Part shown: piece after piece, positions 26,111 through 40,325 of the stretch
Layout: each line of letters starts with the position of its first letter
How positions within the stretch are numbered: the stretch's first letter is position 1
Source: Mercurialis annua
Lineage: Eukaryota > Streptophyta > Magnoliopsida > Malpighiales > Euphorbiaceae
Reading direction: 5' to 3'
Length of the DNA stretch: 64,000 nucleotides
Assembly: GCF_937616625.2 (NCBI RefSeq)
Contig: NC_065577.1
Location: 20,225,501 to 20,289,500, forward strand
The notes under the pieces: generated by a model
What the model was told of the DNA's origin: nothing
What the model saw: the letters and a program-made list of their open reading frames with translations, nothing else
The model's database searches: none
Program-made: the position numbers and the translations under genes

Positions 26111-28640
26111 GATTTAATACAAACGTTTATAAACGCTACGAAACAAAAACCAAACGTTTAAAACGTTATGAAACAAATCCAAACGTTTCACATTTTTAGC
26201 GATTTCAGCCAAACGTTTACAAATGTTACGAAACAAAACCAAACGTTTACAAACGTTATGAAACAAATCGAAACGTTTCCCCTTTTTAGCAATTGAAGCC
26301 AAACGTTTACAAACGTTACGAAACAAATCCAAACGTTTCACCTTTTTGGAAATTTAAGCCAAACATTTACAAACGTTACGAAACAAATCCAAACATTTTA
26401 CCTTTTTCGCGAATTAAGCCAAACGTTTATAAATGATACGAAACAAAAACAAACGTTTAAAACGTTACGAAACAAATCCAAACGTTTCACCTTTTTAGCG
26501 ATGTAAGCGTAATGTCTACAAACGTTATGAAACAAATCTAAACGTTTCCCAATTTTACCGATTTAATCCAATACGAAACAAATCCAAACGTTTTACCTTT
26601 CTAGCGATTTAAGCCAAACGTTTACTAACATTTCAAAACAAATCCAAACGTTTCACCTTTTTAGCGATTGAAGCCAAGCATTTACAAACGTTACGAAACA
26701 AATCTAAAAGTTTCACCTTTTTAGCAATTTAAGCAAAACGTTTACAAACGTTACAAAACAAATCTAAACGTTTTACCTTTTTAGCGGATTAAGCCAAACG
26801 TTTATTAATGATACGGAACAAAAACAAACGTTTAAAACGTTACAAAACAAATCCAAACGTTTCACCTTTTTAGCGATGTAAGCCAAATGTCTACAAACGA
26901 TATGAATCAAATCTAAACGTTTCCCAATTTTACCGATTTAATCCAAACGTTTATAACGTTACGAAACAAATCCAAACGTTTTACCTTTCTAGCGATTTAA
27001 GCCATACGTTTACTAACATTTCAAAACAAATCCAAACGTTTCACCTTTTTAGCGATTGAAGCCAAACATTTACAAACATTACGAAACAAATCTAAAAGTT
27101 TCACCTTTTTAGCAATTTAAGTCAAACGTTAACAAACGTTACGAAACAAATCAAAACGTTTAACCTTTTTAGCGAATTAAGCCAAAAGTTTATTAATGAT
27201 ACGAAACAAAAATAAACGTTTAAAACGTTACGAAACAAATCTAAACGTTTCCCAATTTTACCAATTTAATCCAAACGTTTATAAAGTTACGAAACAAATC
27301 CAAACGTTTTACCTTTCTAGCGATTTAAGCCAAACGCTTACTAACATTTCAACACAAATCCAAACGTTTCACCTTTTTATCGATTAAAGCCAAACATTTA
27401 CAAACGCTACGAAACAAATCTAAAAATTTCACCTTTTTAGCAATTTAAGCCAAACGTTTACAAACGTTACGAAACAAATCCAAACGTTTCACCTTTTTAG
27501 CGATTTAATACAAACGTTTATAAACGCTACGAAACAAAAACCAAACGTTTAAAACGTTACGAAACAAATCCAAACGTTTCACATTGTTAGAGATTTAAGC
27601 CAAACGTTTACAAACGTTTCGAAACAAAACCAAACGTTTACAAACGTTATGAAACAAATCGAAACGTTTCCCCTTTTTAGCAATTGAAGCCAAACGTTTA
27701 CAAACGTTACGAAACAAATCCAAACGTTTCACCTTTTTGGCAATTTAAGCCAAACGTTTACATACGTTACGAAACAAATCCAAACGTTTTACCTTTTTAG
27801 CGAATTAAGCCAAACGTTTATAAATGATACGAAACAAAAACAAACGATTAAAACGTTACGAAACAAATCCAAACGTTTCACCTTTTTAGCGATGTAAGCC
27901 AAATGTCTACAAACGTTATGAAACAAACCTAAACGTTTCCCAATTTTACCGATTTAATCCAAACATTTATAACGTTACGAAACAAATCCAAACGTTTTAC
28001 CTTTCTAGCGATTTAAGCCAAACGTTTACTAACATTTCAAAACAAATCCAAACGTTTCACCTTTTTAGCGATTGAAGCCAAACATTTACAAACGTTATGA
28101 AACAAATCTAAAAGTTTCACCATTTTAGCAATTTAAGCCAAACGTTTACAAACGTTACGAAACAAATCCAAACGTTTTACCTTTTTAGCGAATTAAGCCA
28201 AACGTTTATTAATGATACGAAACAAAAACAAACGTTTAAAACGTTACGAAACAAATACAAACGTTTCACCTTTTTAGCGATGTAAGCCAAATGTCTACAA
28301 ACATTATGAAACAAATCTAAACGTTTCCCAATTTTACCGATTTAATCCAAACATTTATAACGTTACGAAACAAATCCAAACGTTTTACCTTTCTAGCGAT
28401 TTAAGCCAAACGTTTACTAACATTTCAAAACAAATCCAAACGTTTAACCTTTTTAGCGATTGAAGCCAAACATTTACAAACGTTACGAAACAAATCTAAA
28501 AGTTTCACCTTTTTAGCAATTTAAGCCAAACGTTTACAAACGTTACGAAAGAAATCCAAACGTTTCACCTTTTTAGCGATTTAATACAAACGTTTATAAA
28601 CACTACGAAACAAAAACCAAACGTTTAAAACGTTACGAAA
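26111..28640. repeat. Satellite HOR of about 1.1-1.4 kb with ~388-bp sub-units
   Basis: The marker GATTTAATACAAACG occurs at 26111, 27502 and 28578, giving units of 1391 and 1076 bp. A second marker, TTTACTAACATTTC or a close variant, occurs near 26621, 27009, 27337, 28025 and 28413, with spacings of 388, 328, 688 and 388 bp. The units are related to block C of the left HOR, which has the same marker near 6009, and are more diverged from each other. Confidence 0.75.
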
Positions 28641-31338
28641 CAAATCCAAACGTTTCACATTTTTAGCGATTTAAGCCAAACGTTTACAATTGTTACGAAA
28701 CAAAACCAAACGTTGACAAACGTTATGAAACAAATGGGAACGTTTCCCCTTTTTAGCAATTTAAGCCAAACGTTTACAAACGTTACAAAACAAATCCAAA
28801 CGTTTCACCTTTTTAGCGATTTAAGCCTAACGTTTACAAACGTTACGAAACAAAACCAAACGTTTCACCTTTTTAGAGATTCAAGCGGAACATTTACAAA
28901 TGGTACGAAACAAATCCAAATATTTAACCTTTGTAGTGATTTAAGCCAAACGTTTACCAACACTATGAAAGAAATTCAAGTGTTTCCCCTTTTTAGCAAT
29001 TTAAGTTAAACATTTACAAACTGTACGAAATAAAACAAAACGTTTCCCCTTTTTAGGGATTTAAGCCAAACGTTTACAAACGTTACGAAACAAATCCAAA
29101 AATTTCACCAATTTAAGCCAAACGTTTACAAATGCTACGAAACAAATCAAAACTTTTCACCGTTTTAGCAATTTTAATCCAAATGTTTCACCTTTTTAGC
29201 GATTTAAGCCAAACGTTAACATTTTTTAGCGCAATAAGCCAAACGTTTACAAACATTGGGAAACAAATCCTAGCGTTTCACTTTTTTAGCGATTTAAGCC
29301 AAACGTTTACAAATATTACGAAACAAATCCAAACGTTTAAAAAAGTACGAAACCCTTTTTAGAAATTTAAGTCAAGCGTTTACAAACGTTACAAAACAAA
29401 TCTAAACATTTCACCTTTTTAGCAATTTATGTCATACGTTTACAAACGTTACGAAACAAATCTAAACATTTCACCTTTTTAGCAATTTATGTCAAACGTT
29501 AACAAATGTTACGAAACAAAACCAAAAGTTTCACATTATTAGCAATTTAAGACAAACGTTTACATACATTACCAAAAACAAAACGTTTAAAACGTTACCA
29601 AAAAAATCCAAGCGTTTCGCCTTTTTAGCAATTTAAGCCAAACGCTTACAAACGTTGTGAAACAAATCCAAACGTTTCACCTTTTTAGCGATATAATCCA
29701 AACGTTTACAGAAGTTACGAAAAAAATCCAAACGTTTCCCCTTTTTAGGGATTTAAGCCAAACGTTTACAAACGTTAGGAAACACATCCAAACATTACGA
29801 AACAAAACTAAACGTTCACATACGTTACGAAACAAATTCAAGCGTTTTACCTTTTCGGCAATTTAAGCCAAACGTTTACAAACGTTACGAAACAAATCTA
29901 AGAGCTTCACCCTTTTAGCAATTTAAACCAAACGTTTACAAACGTTACAAAATAAATCCTAACGTTTCACCTTTTCAGCGATTTAAGCCGAACGTGTTTC
30001 AAACGTTCGGAAACAAAATCAAACATTTCACCTTTTTAGCGATTTAAGGCAAATGTTACGGAAACAAATCAAAACGTTTCACCTTTTTAGCGAAACAAAT
30101 CAAAACGTTTCCCCATTTTAGCGATTTTAATCAAACGTTTAAAACGTTACGAAACAAATCCAAACGTTTCACCTTTTTAGCGATTGAAGCCAAACGTTTA
30201 CAAACGTTACGAAACAAATTAAAACATTTCACATATTTAGCGATTTAAGGCAAATGTTTACAAATATTACGAAACAAAACCAAGCGTTTCACCTTTTTAG
30301 CAATTTATGCCAAACGTTTACAAATGTCACAAAATAAATCAAAGCGTTTCACCTTTTAGCAATTTAAGCAAAATGTTTACAATTATTTCGAAACAAATCC
30401 AAATGTTTCACCTTTTTAGTAATTTAAGACAAACATTTACAAACGTTATGAAACAAAACCAAATGTTTAAAACGTTACGAAATAAATCCAAACATTTCGC
30501 ATTTTTAGCGATTTAAGCCAAACATTTTTAAACGTTACGAAACAAAATCAAGCGTTTTACCTTTTTAGCAATTTAAGCATTATTTTAACAAACGTTATGA
30601 AACAAATCCAACCGTTTCATCTTTTTAGCAATTTAAGCCAAACGTTTACAAACGTTACGAAACAAATCCAAGCGTTTCAACTTTTTAGCAATTTAAACTA
30701 AACGTTTACAAACGTTATGAAACAAATTTGAAGGTTTCACCTTTTTAGCAATTTAAGCCAAATGTTGGCAAACGTTACTAAACAAATCCTAACATTTCCC
30801 CTTTTTTGCAATTTAAGCCAAACATTTACAAACATTTCGAAACAAATCGAAACGTTTCACCTTTTTAGAGATTTAAGACAAACATTTACAATAGTTACGA
30901 AAAAAATCCAAACGTTTTAGCGATATAAGCCAAATGTTTACAAACATTACATAACAAATACAAAGGTTTCACCTTTTTAGCGATTTAAGCCAAACGTTTA
31001 CAAAAGTTACGAAACAAAACCAAACGTTTAAGACGTTATGAAACAAATCCAAACGTTTCAAATTTTTAGCGACTTAAGCCAAACGTTTACAAAAATTACG
31101 AAATAAAACCAAGCGTTTCACCTTTTTAGCAATTTAAGCCAAACGTTTACAAAATTTACAAAACAAATCCAAGCGTTTCACCTATTTAGCAATTTAAGCC
31201 AAATGTTTACAAACATTACAAAACAAATCCAAACTTTTCACCTTTTTAGCGATTTAAGTCAAACGTTTACCAACGTTACGAAACAAATCCAAACATTTCA
31301 CCTTTTTAGCGATTTAAGACAAACATTTATAAAGGTTT

Positions 31339-32136
31339 TGTCTCACGACCCAAATTTTTTTTTTGAACCGCAACCGGCGCTAGGGAACGGGTGTGGTAGC
31401 TCTGTAACCCGTTGCAAGCCTCAAACCGCTAATAATTTTTCGCAAATAACAAATTAATAGCATCAAACAACAAAAGCAAACATATATAACATATATACAC
31501 AACATTTACACTAATTATTATGTTAACCTCACGGGCTCTAGTTACCGTACCCTGTACGAACTGCCCTCGCGGTACTGTATACAAAAGTTAGTGTAATAAA
31601 ACATATCACCGGCATTTGGGGCCGTGAACCACATATATTACACGTAGCCTACAGAAACATATAAACACGACATCAAGCAATATCTACACTCAAAATGTAC
31701 TGTTGTCTAGGCTATGACTCTATCACACGGGACAACTACTGTAGCATTCACAGAAGTCAGAAACTATACATACACAGCTGACTTCTGGACTTCAAAATTG
31801 GCTTCTAGCTAGGTCTACATACTAATAATACGAAGCTCGATATTAACATTTTCTCGTTAAAAATCTAAAATTTCCATTTCCGACACAAAGTGGCTAAATT
31901 ACCACTTTTGTCCCTATACTTTATTTTGGCTTTTCACGACATTTTTCCTTTATATTCCAATTCTAACTTTAGAATTCAAATATAACCTTAACTTCCTCAT
32001 AATTAATTTCCCAAAACCGACCTACTAGATTTTGTTTACTTAATCTTTTCGGGAATTTTTACTGATATCTCCACTCTGGCGAATCAAGACTGGACACGTG
32101 GTCCAATTAGCTAATTAAATATTTTGGGGTATTACA
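31339..32136 (-). repeat. LTR of family 2, internally shortened (798 bp)
   Basis: Reads TGTCTCACGACCC at the left and GGGGTATTACA at the right, so in element orientation it starts TGTAATACCCC. Both ends, including the ACCGGCGCTAGGGAA block and the GGACACGTGGTCCAATTA block, match the 2522-bp LTR at 53157-55678. The middle, including the dyad array, is absent. The two ends are also among the conserved parts of family 1. Confidence 0.85.
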
Positions 32137-32151
32137 TTCTTCCCCTCTCAT
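32137..32151 (-). other. Polypurine tract next to the family-2 LTR
   Basis: TTCTTCCCCTCTCAT on the plus strand reads ATGAGAGGGGAAGAA on the element strand directly before the LTR start, the expected position for the plus-strand primer. Confidence 0.8.
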
Positions 32152-33222
32152 AAAAATTTGTCATCGAATTTTCATAAATCTTGTTAGGATCTAATGATTG
32201 TTTTTCTACTTTCCTTGCCGTCCATTAATACGTGTTGGTTGTATCTTTTCTTGTATTACTTCTCTTTTTATAGCTTCTTTAAGTTATCGTGAATCTCACA
32301 TCGCTCTGTTGTCATGATCCTTCATCCTTTATCATTGTCTTAAACGTTTCACTTCATATTACTTTCGATCGGGCAACCTGTAGAGTTGTTTTTATTTACT
32401 GATACTACCTGTATTCTTATCCTCGTCACTTCCCTCTAATTGCTACTTTAGAGGTTCGTCTCGAGTCTCTTATTGATTTTCCAGTCAAAACTGTCTTTCC
32501 CTTACATCACAATTCCTTATTCACGTTGACCTCATAAAAACCTCATATGTTTCTTAACATTTAAATTTCATAAGAATCCTTCTTCCTGACTAACCTTCGC
32601 TTAACTTCATCTTTAACTTTCATCCTTAACGGATTCAGTAGATCCTTAATAACTTGTTTACTTCCTTAATCATTATTCCTTCTTACTGTATAATCAATTT
32701 CCTCTTTTATCTTACACTTCAGTTTCTTACTCTCAATTAACTTCACGACTTTATTTTCGCTCGTTAAGATACTATCTTAGTACTGATTGTAATCGTTCCT
32801 TAGCTTATCTTTATTCTGTCCCTCATCTCCCTCTTGAAGTGTTTTCCGAACATTCTTAACGGTTAGATTATACCAAATTTTTGTAATTTCTAAAATTTTG
32901 GGATTAGTCTTAAATTTTGTCGTCCTATATACCTTATGCTTCTTTAGCTCTTATAACATGGTCCTATTTGCCTCTTAATTAACTTGTTTTCTCTGTACTA
33001 ATATCATCTCTTGTACTTATGATATCATGGTTTCTTAGATATAGTTTACTCCTATCTGTTCAATAGCAACGAAGTATCATCTTGTCCTTTACTTAATGTA
33101 TTCATTACGTCATTCCTTCATTTATAATAATTCCATTGTTGCCTTTCTATCCTGATACTCCTTCCGATGTATTATTAGAACTTTCCACTTCTCTATTCAT
33201 CTTACGAAAACCTTACGGAATC
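32152..33222 (-). other. 3' non-coding DNA of the family-2 element
   Basis: Pyrimidine-rich on the plus strand, with no long ORF and no satellite similarity. Its position inside the LTR and polypurine tract makes it the element's region between pol and 3' LTR. The last ~25 bp (TTACGGAATC, TTACGAAATA) blend into satellite, so the right edge is uncertain by about 20 bp. Confidence 0.6.
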
Positions 33223-33339
33223 TTACGAAATAAATCCAAACGTTTCACCTTTTTAGAAATTCAAGCCAAACGTTTTCAAACGTTACGAAACAAATCCAAA
33301 CATTTCTCATTTTTAGCAATTTAAGCCAAACATTTACAA

Positions 33340-36300
33340 ATGTTACGAAACAAATACCAACGTTTCCCCTTATGGCAAACGTTTACAAACGTTACGAAAC
33401 AAATTCAAACATTTCACCTTTTTAGCGATTTAAGCCAAACGTTTACAAACGTTACGAAACAAATTCAAACGTTTCACCTTTTTAGCGATTTAAGTCAAAC
33501 GTGTTCAAAGTTTATGAAACAAATCCAAGCGTTTCACATTTTTAGCAATTTAAGCCAAACATTTACAAACGTTACAAAACAAATCAAAACATTTTACCTT
33601 TTTAGAGGTTTAAGCCAAACGCTTACAAACGTTACGAAACTAATACAAACATTTCACCTTTTTAGCGATTTATGTCAAACGTTTACAAAGGTAAGGAAAC
33701 AAATGTAAACGTTTCACCTTTTTTGCAAATTATGCCAAACGTTTACAAACGTTACGAAGCAAATCCAAGCGTTTCACCTTTTTAGCAATTTAAGCCAAAC
33801 GTTTGCAAACGTTAAGAAACAAATCAAAGCGTTTCACCTTTTTAGCAATTTAAGCCAAACGTTTCCAAACATTACGAAAAAAATCCAAAGGTTTCACCTT
33901 TTTAGCGATTTAATTCAAACTTATACAAACATTACGAAGCAAATCCGAATGTTTCTACTTTTTTGCGGTTGAAGCCAAACATTTACAAACGTTATGAAAC
34001 AATTCCAAACATTTCGCCTTTTTAGCGATTTAAGGGAAACACTTGCAATTGTTATGAAAAAAAATGCAAACATTTCACCTTTTTAGCGATTTAAGCCGAA
34101 TGTTTACAAACGTTACAAAACAAATCCAAATTTTTCACCGTTTAAGCGATTTAAGCCAAACATTTACAAACGTTACGAAACAAATCCAAACGTTTATAAA
34201 CGTTACGAAACAAATCTAAACGTTTAAAACGTTACGAAACAAATCTTAACGTTTAAAACATTACGAAACAAATCCAAACGTTTCCCATTTTTAGCGACTT
34301 AAGCCAAACGTTTACAAACGATCCAAAATAAAACCAAGCGTTTCACCTTTTTAGCCATATAAGCCAAACGTTTACAAACGATACGAAATAAATCCAAGCG
34401 TTTAACCTTTTTAGCAATTTAAGACAAACGTTTACAAACGTTACGAAACAAATCCAAACATTTCACCTTTTTAGCAATTTAAACCAAACATTTACAAACG
34501 TTACGAAACAAATACAAATGTTTCCCCTTATGCCAAACGTTTTGCAAACTTTACGAAACAAATTCAAATATTTCACCTTTTTAGCGATTTAAGCCAAACG
34601 TTTACAAATGTTATGAAACAAATTCAAACGTTTCATCTTTTTTGCGATTTAAGTCAAACGTGTTCAAAGGTTATGAAACAAATCCAAGCGTTTCACCTTT
34701 TTAGCAATTTAAACCAAACATTTACAAACGTTACGAAACAAATCTAAACATTTTACCTTTTTAGCGATTTAAGCCAAACGCTTACAAACGTTACGAAACT
34801 AATTCAAACGTTTCACCTTTTTAGCGATTTATGTCAAACGTTTACAAAGGTAAGGAAACAAATATAAATGTTTCACCTTTTTTGCAAATTATGCCAAACG
34901 TTTACGAACGTTACGAAACAAATCCAAGCGTTTCACCTTTTTCGCAATTTAAGCCAAACGTTTGCAAACGTTACGAAACAAATCAAAGCGTTTCACCTTT
35001 TTAGCAATTTAAGCCAATCGTTTCCAAGCGTTACGAAAAAAATCTGAAGGTTTTACCTTTTTAGTGATTTAATTCAAACGTATACAAACGTTACGAAGCA
35101 AATCCGAATGTTTCTCCTTTTTTGCGGTTGAAGCCAAACGTTTACAAACGTTATGAAACAAATCCAAACGTTTCCCTTTTTAGCGATTTAAGCGAAACAC
35201 TTACAATTGTTATGAAAAATAATCCAAACGATTCACCTTTTCAGCGATTTAAGCCGAACGTTTATAAACGTTGCAAAACAAATCCAAATGTTTCATCGTT
35301 TAAGCGATTTAATCCAAACGTTTACAAACATTACGAAACAAATCCAAACATTTAAAACGTTACGAAACAAATCCAAACGTTTCATATTTTTAGCGACTTA
35401 AGCCAAACGTTTACAAACTATACGAAATAAAACCAAGCGTTTCACCTTTTTAACAATATAAACCAAACATTTACAAACGATACGAAATAAATCCAAGCGT
35501 TTCACCTTTTTAGCAATTTAAGACAAACGTTTACAAACATTACGAAACAAATCCAAACATTTCCTCCTTTTAGCAATATAAGACAAAAATTTACAAACAC
35601 TACAAAACAAATACAAACTTTTCACCTTATGCCAAACGTTTACAAATGTTACGAAACAAATTCCAATGTTTCATTTTTTTAGCGATTTAAGCCAAACGTT
35701 TACAAATCTTACGAAACAAATTCAAACGTTTCTCCTTTTTAGCGAGTTAAGTCAAACATGTTCAAAGGTTATGAAACTAATCAAAACGTTTCACAATTTT
35801 AGCGATTTAAGCCAAACATTTACGAACGTTATGAAACAAAACCAACTGTTTCACCTTTTTAGCAATTTAGGCCAAACGTTTACAAACATTACGAAATTAA
35901 TCCAAGCATTTCACCGTGTTAGCAATTTAAGTCAAACGTTTACAAATGTTATGAAACAAATCCAACCCTTTTACCTTTTTAGCAATTTAAGCCAAATGTT
36001 TGCAAACGTTACAAAACAAATCCAAGCGTTTCACCTTTTTAGCAATTTAAGCCAAACGTTTACAAACGTTACGAAATAAATCTAAGCATTTCACCTTTTT
36101 AGCAATTTATGCGAAATGTTTACAAAGGTTATGAAACAAATCCAAGCGTTTCACCTTTTTAGCCAGTTAAGCCAAACGTTTATAAAGGTTAGGACACAAA
36201 TCCAAATGTTTCACCTTTTTAGCAATTTAAGACAAACATTTACAAATGTTACGAAACAAATCCAAGCGTTTCACCTTTTTATCAATTTAAGCCATTGGTT

Positions 36301-36700
36301 TACAAACGTTACGGAAAAAACCAAACGTTTCACATTTTAAGCGATTTAAGGCAAGCGTTTACAAACACTACGAAACAAATCCAAACGTTTCACCTTTTTC
36401 GCGATTGAAGCAAACCTTTTACAAACATTACGGAACAAATCTAAATGTTTCACCTTATTAGCGAGTTAAGCCAAACATTTACAAATGTTATGAAACAAAA
36501 CCAAACGTTTCACCTTTTAACGATATAAGCCAAACGTTTACAAACCTTACAAAATAAAACCAAATGTTTAAAACGTTACGAAACAAATCCTAATGTTTAA
36601 AAACGTAACGAAACAAAACCAAACGTTTCCCCTTTTTAAGGATTTAAGCCAAACGTGTACAAATGTTACCAAACAAAACCAAACATTTCACCTTTTTAAC
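33340..36700. repeat. Satellite HOR of about 1.1 kb, three diverged copies
   Basis: A shortened monomer with CCTTATGCC (or CTTATGGC) marks units near 33368, 34526 and 35624, i.e. spacings of about 1158 and 1098 bp. The following monomers match in order, including the AAACGTGTTCAAAG variant near 33500, 34659 and 35757. Divergence between copies is much higher than in the left HOR. Confidence 0.75.
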
Positions 36701-37867
36701 GATTTAAGCCAAACGTTTACAAACGTTACGAAACAAATCCAAACGTTTCACATTTTTAGCTATTTATGCCAAATGTCTACAAACATTACGAAACAGATCC
36801 AAATGTTTCACCTTTTTAGCGATTTAAGCCAAACGTTAACAAACGTTATGAAACAAAACCAAACTTTTGAAACGTTACAAAACAAATCCAAACGTTTACA
36901 AACGTTACGAAACAAAACCAAACGCTTGTAAATTTTAGCAATTTAAGCCAAATGTTTATAAACGTTACGAAACAAAACCAAATGTTTGTAAACGTTATGA
37001 AACAAATCCAAACGTTTCACATTCTTAGTGATTTAAGCCAAACGTTTACAAACGTTAAGAAGCAAATCCAAACGTTTCCCCTTTTTAGTAATTGAAGCCA
37101 AACATTTACAAACGTTACGAAATAAATCCAAACGTTTAAAATGTTACGAAATAAATCCAACCGTTTCACCGTTTTAGCGATTTAAGCCGAACGTTACAAA
37201 GGTTATGAAACAAACCAAAACTTTCACCTTTTTAGGGATTTAAGCCGAACGTTTACAAAGGTTACGAAACAAAACCAAAAGTTTCACCTTTTTAGGGATT
37301 TAAGCCGAACGTTTACAAAGGTTTTGAAACAAATCCAAAAGTTTCACCTTTTTAGCAATTTAGGACAAACGTTTACAAACGTTACGAAACAAATTCAAGC
37401 GTTTCACCTTTTTAGTAATTTAAGCCAAACGTTTTCAAACGTTACGAAACAAATCCAAGTGTTTCACATTTTTAGCAATTTAAACCAAACGTTTAAAATG
37501 TTATGAAACAAATCCAAACGTTTCCCATTTTTAGCAATTTAAGCCAAACGTTTACAAACGTTACGAAACGAATCCAAACGTGTCACCTTTTTATCGATTT
37601 AAGCCAAACATTTACAAACGTTACAGAACCAATCCAAACGTTAACAAATCCAAACGTTAACAAACGTTAACAAATCCAAACGTTTACAAACGTTACCGAA
37701 CAAATCCAAACGTGTCACCTTTTTAGCGATTTAAGCCGAACTTTTACAAACGATACCAAACAAAACAAAACGTTTCACCTTTTTAGCAATTTAATCCAAA
37801 CGTTAACAAATGTTACGGAACAAATCCAAACGTTTCACATTTTTAGCGATTTAAGCCAAACGTTTAC

Positions 37868-38610
37868 AAACGTTTGGCTTATATTGCTTAAAAGGTGAAA
37901 TGTTTGGCTTAAATCACTAATAAGGGGAAACATTTGAATTTGTTTTGTAACATTTGTAAACGTTTGGCTTAAATCGCTAAAAAGGTGAAACTTTTGGATT
38001 TTTTCGTAACGTTTGTAAACGATCGGCATAAGTTGCTAAAAGGGTCAAACTCTTAGATTTGTTTCGTAAATTTTGTAAACGTTTGGCTTAAATCGCTAAA
38101 AAGGTTTGGATTTATTTCGTAAAGTTTGTAATTGTTTGGCTTAAGTCGATAAAATGGTGAAATATTTTTTTCGTTCCGTAACAATTGTAAATGTTTGGCT
38201 TAGATCGCTAAAAAGATGAAACGTTTCGATTCGTTTCATAACGTTTGTAAATGTTTGGCTTAAATCGCTAAAAAGGTGAAACGTTTGGATTTGTTTCAGA
38301 GCGTTTGTAAATGTTTGGCATAAATCGCTTATAAGGTGAAATATGTGGATCTGTTTCGTAACGTTTGTAAACATTTGGATTAAATCGCTAAAATGTGGAA
38401 ATGTTTGTATTTGTTTCATAATGTTTGTAAACGTTTGGCTTAAATCGCAAAAAAGGGGAAACGTTTGGATTTGTTTCGTAATTTTTGTAAACATTTGGCT
38501 TAAATCGATAAAATGTGGAAATGTTTTGATTTGTTTCGTAACGTTTGTAATCGTTTGGGTTTGTTTTGTAAAGTTTGTAAACGTTTGGATTTGTTTCGTA
38601 ACGTTTTAAT
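37868..38610 (-). repeat. Inverted segment of the satellite (about 12 monomers)
   Basis: Here the monomer reads on the opposite strand (GGCTTAAATCGCTAAAAAGG). At the left junction the sequence is a dyad: TAAGCCAAACGTTT at 37852-37865, two bases, then its exact complement at 37868-37881. On the right the array flips back near 38607-38620. It is the only long inverted stretch of satellite in the window. Confidence 0.9.
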
Positions 38611-40325
38611 CATTTAGTTTTTAGCGATTTAAGACAAACGTTTATAGATGTTAAAAAACAAAACCAAACGTTTCACCTTTTTAGCTATTTAAGCCAAACG
38701 TTTACAAACGCTACGAAACAAATCTAAATGTTTCACTTTTTAGAGATTTAAGCCAAACCTTTACATACCTTACGAAACAAATTCAAACGTTTCCCATTGT
38801 AACGATTTAAGCCAAACATTTACAAACGGTACGAAAGAAATCCAAACATTTCACCTTTTTAGCGATTTAAGCCAAACGTTTACAAAGGCTACGAAACAAA
38901 TTCAAACGTTTCACCTTTTTAGCGATTTAAGCCAAAAGATTACAAACGTTACGAAACAAATCCAAACGTTTCACCTTTTTAGCGATTAAAGCCAAACGTT
39001 TACAAACGTTACGAAACAAATCCAAACGTTTCCCCATTTTAGCTATTTAAGCCTAACGTTTAAAACATTACAAAACAAAAACTTTTCACCTTTTTAGTGA
39101 TTTAAGCATAACGTTTATAAACGTTACGAAACAAATCCAAATTTTTCAGCTTTTTCGCGATTGAAGCCAACCGTTTACAAACGTTACGATACAAATCCAA
39201 ATGTTTCACCTTTTTAGGGATTTAAGCCAAACATTCACAAACGGTACGAAGAAAATCCAAACATTTCATCGTTTTAGCGATTTAAGCCAAACATTTACAA
39301 ACTTATGAAACAAATCGGAACGTTTCCCCATTTTAGCGATTTAAACAAAATATTTACAAACGTTACGAAACAAAACAAAATGTTTCACCTTTTTAGCAAT
39401 TTATGCCAAACGTTTACAAATGTTACGAAACAAAACCAAATGTTTAACCTTTTTAGCGATTTGAGCCAATTATATACAAATTTTACAAAACAAAACGTTT
39501 CACATTTTTAGCGATTTAAGCCAAACGTTTATAAATGTTACGAAACAAAACCAAACGTTTAGAAATGTGACGAAACAAATCCAAATGTTTTACCTTTTTA
39601 GCGATTTAATCCAAACGTTTACAAACGTTACAAATCAAATCCAAGCCTTTCCTCTTTTTAGCAATTTAAGTCAAACGTTTAGAAACATTACGAAAGAAAT
39701 CCAAGCGTTTCACCTTTTTAGCAATTTAAGCCAAACGTTTACAAACGTTTACAAACCAATCCAAACGTTTCACCTTTTTAGCGATTTAAGCCAAACGTTT
39801 ACAAACGCTACAAAACAAATCCAAACGTTTCCCCATTTTAGCAATTTAAACCAAACGTTTACAAACGTTACGAAAAAATCCAAACATTTCACCATTTTAG
39901 CTATTTAATCCAAACGTTTAAAAACGTTACAAATCAAATCCAAATGTTTACCCTTTTTAGCAATTTAAGCCAAACGTTTAGAAACATTACGAAAAAAATC
40001 CAAGCATTTCACCTTTTTAGCAATTTAAGCCAAACATTTACAAACGTTACGAAACAAATCCAAACGTTTCCCCATTTTAGCGATGTAAAACAAACGTTTA
40101 CAAACGTTACGAAACAAAACCAAACGTTTCACCTTATTTGCAATTTAAGCCAAACGATTACAAACGTTACGAAACAAAACTAAACATGTCACCTTTATAG
40201 CGATTTAAGCCAGACGTTTACAAACATTACGAAAGAAATCCAAACGCTTCACCTTTTTAGCGATTTAAGCCAAACATTAACAAAGGTTATGAAGCAAAAC
40301 CAAACGTTTCACCTTTTTAGCGATT

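Larger units (their letters stand above)
23382..31338. repeat. 60-bp satellite, second block, more diverged
   Basis: The same satellite continues from the CACTA element to the family-2 LTR. Bases 23382-25300 still resemble HOR blocks B and C. From about 26100 the local order is different, and from about 28700 to 31338 monomers are single, diverged and often shortened (missing about 3 bp in the TTTACAAACG stretch). No HOR with near-identical copies is visible. The block stops at the LTR beginning at 31339. Confidence 0.93.
31339..33222 (-). mobile_element. 3' end of a minus-strand Ty3/gypsy element (LTR family 2)
   Basis: LTR, polypurine tract and 3' non-coding DNA of a minus-strand retrotransposon, cut off on the right where satellite resumes near 33223. 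The LTR matches the one at 53157-55678. No coding sequence is kept. The satellite phase on the two sides and the lack of the 5' part suggest deletion after insertion. Confidence 0.8.
33223..40325. repeat. 60-bp satellite, third block
   Basis: The same monomer, diverged, with many copies lacking part of the ACAAACGTTA stretch. Contains the ~1.1-kb HOR at 33340-36700, an inverted segment at about 37868-38610 and a local duplication at a 299-bp offset (39600-39700 against 39899-40000). Ends with CGATT at 40321-40325 where the Tat element begins. Confidence 0.93.
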
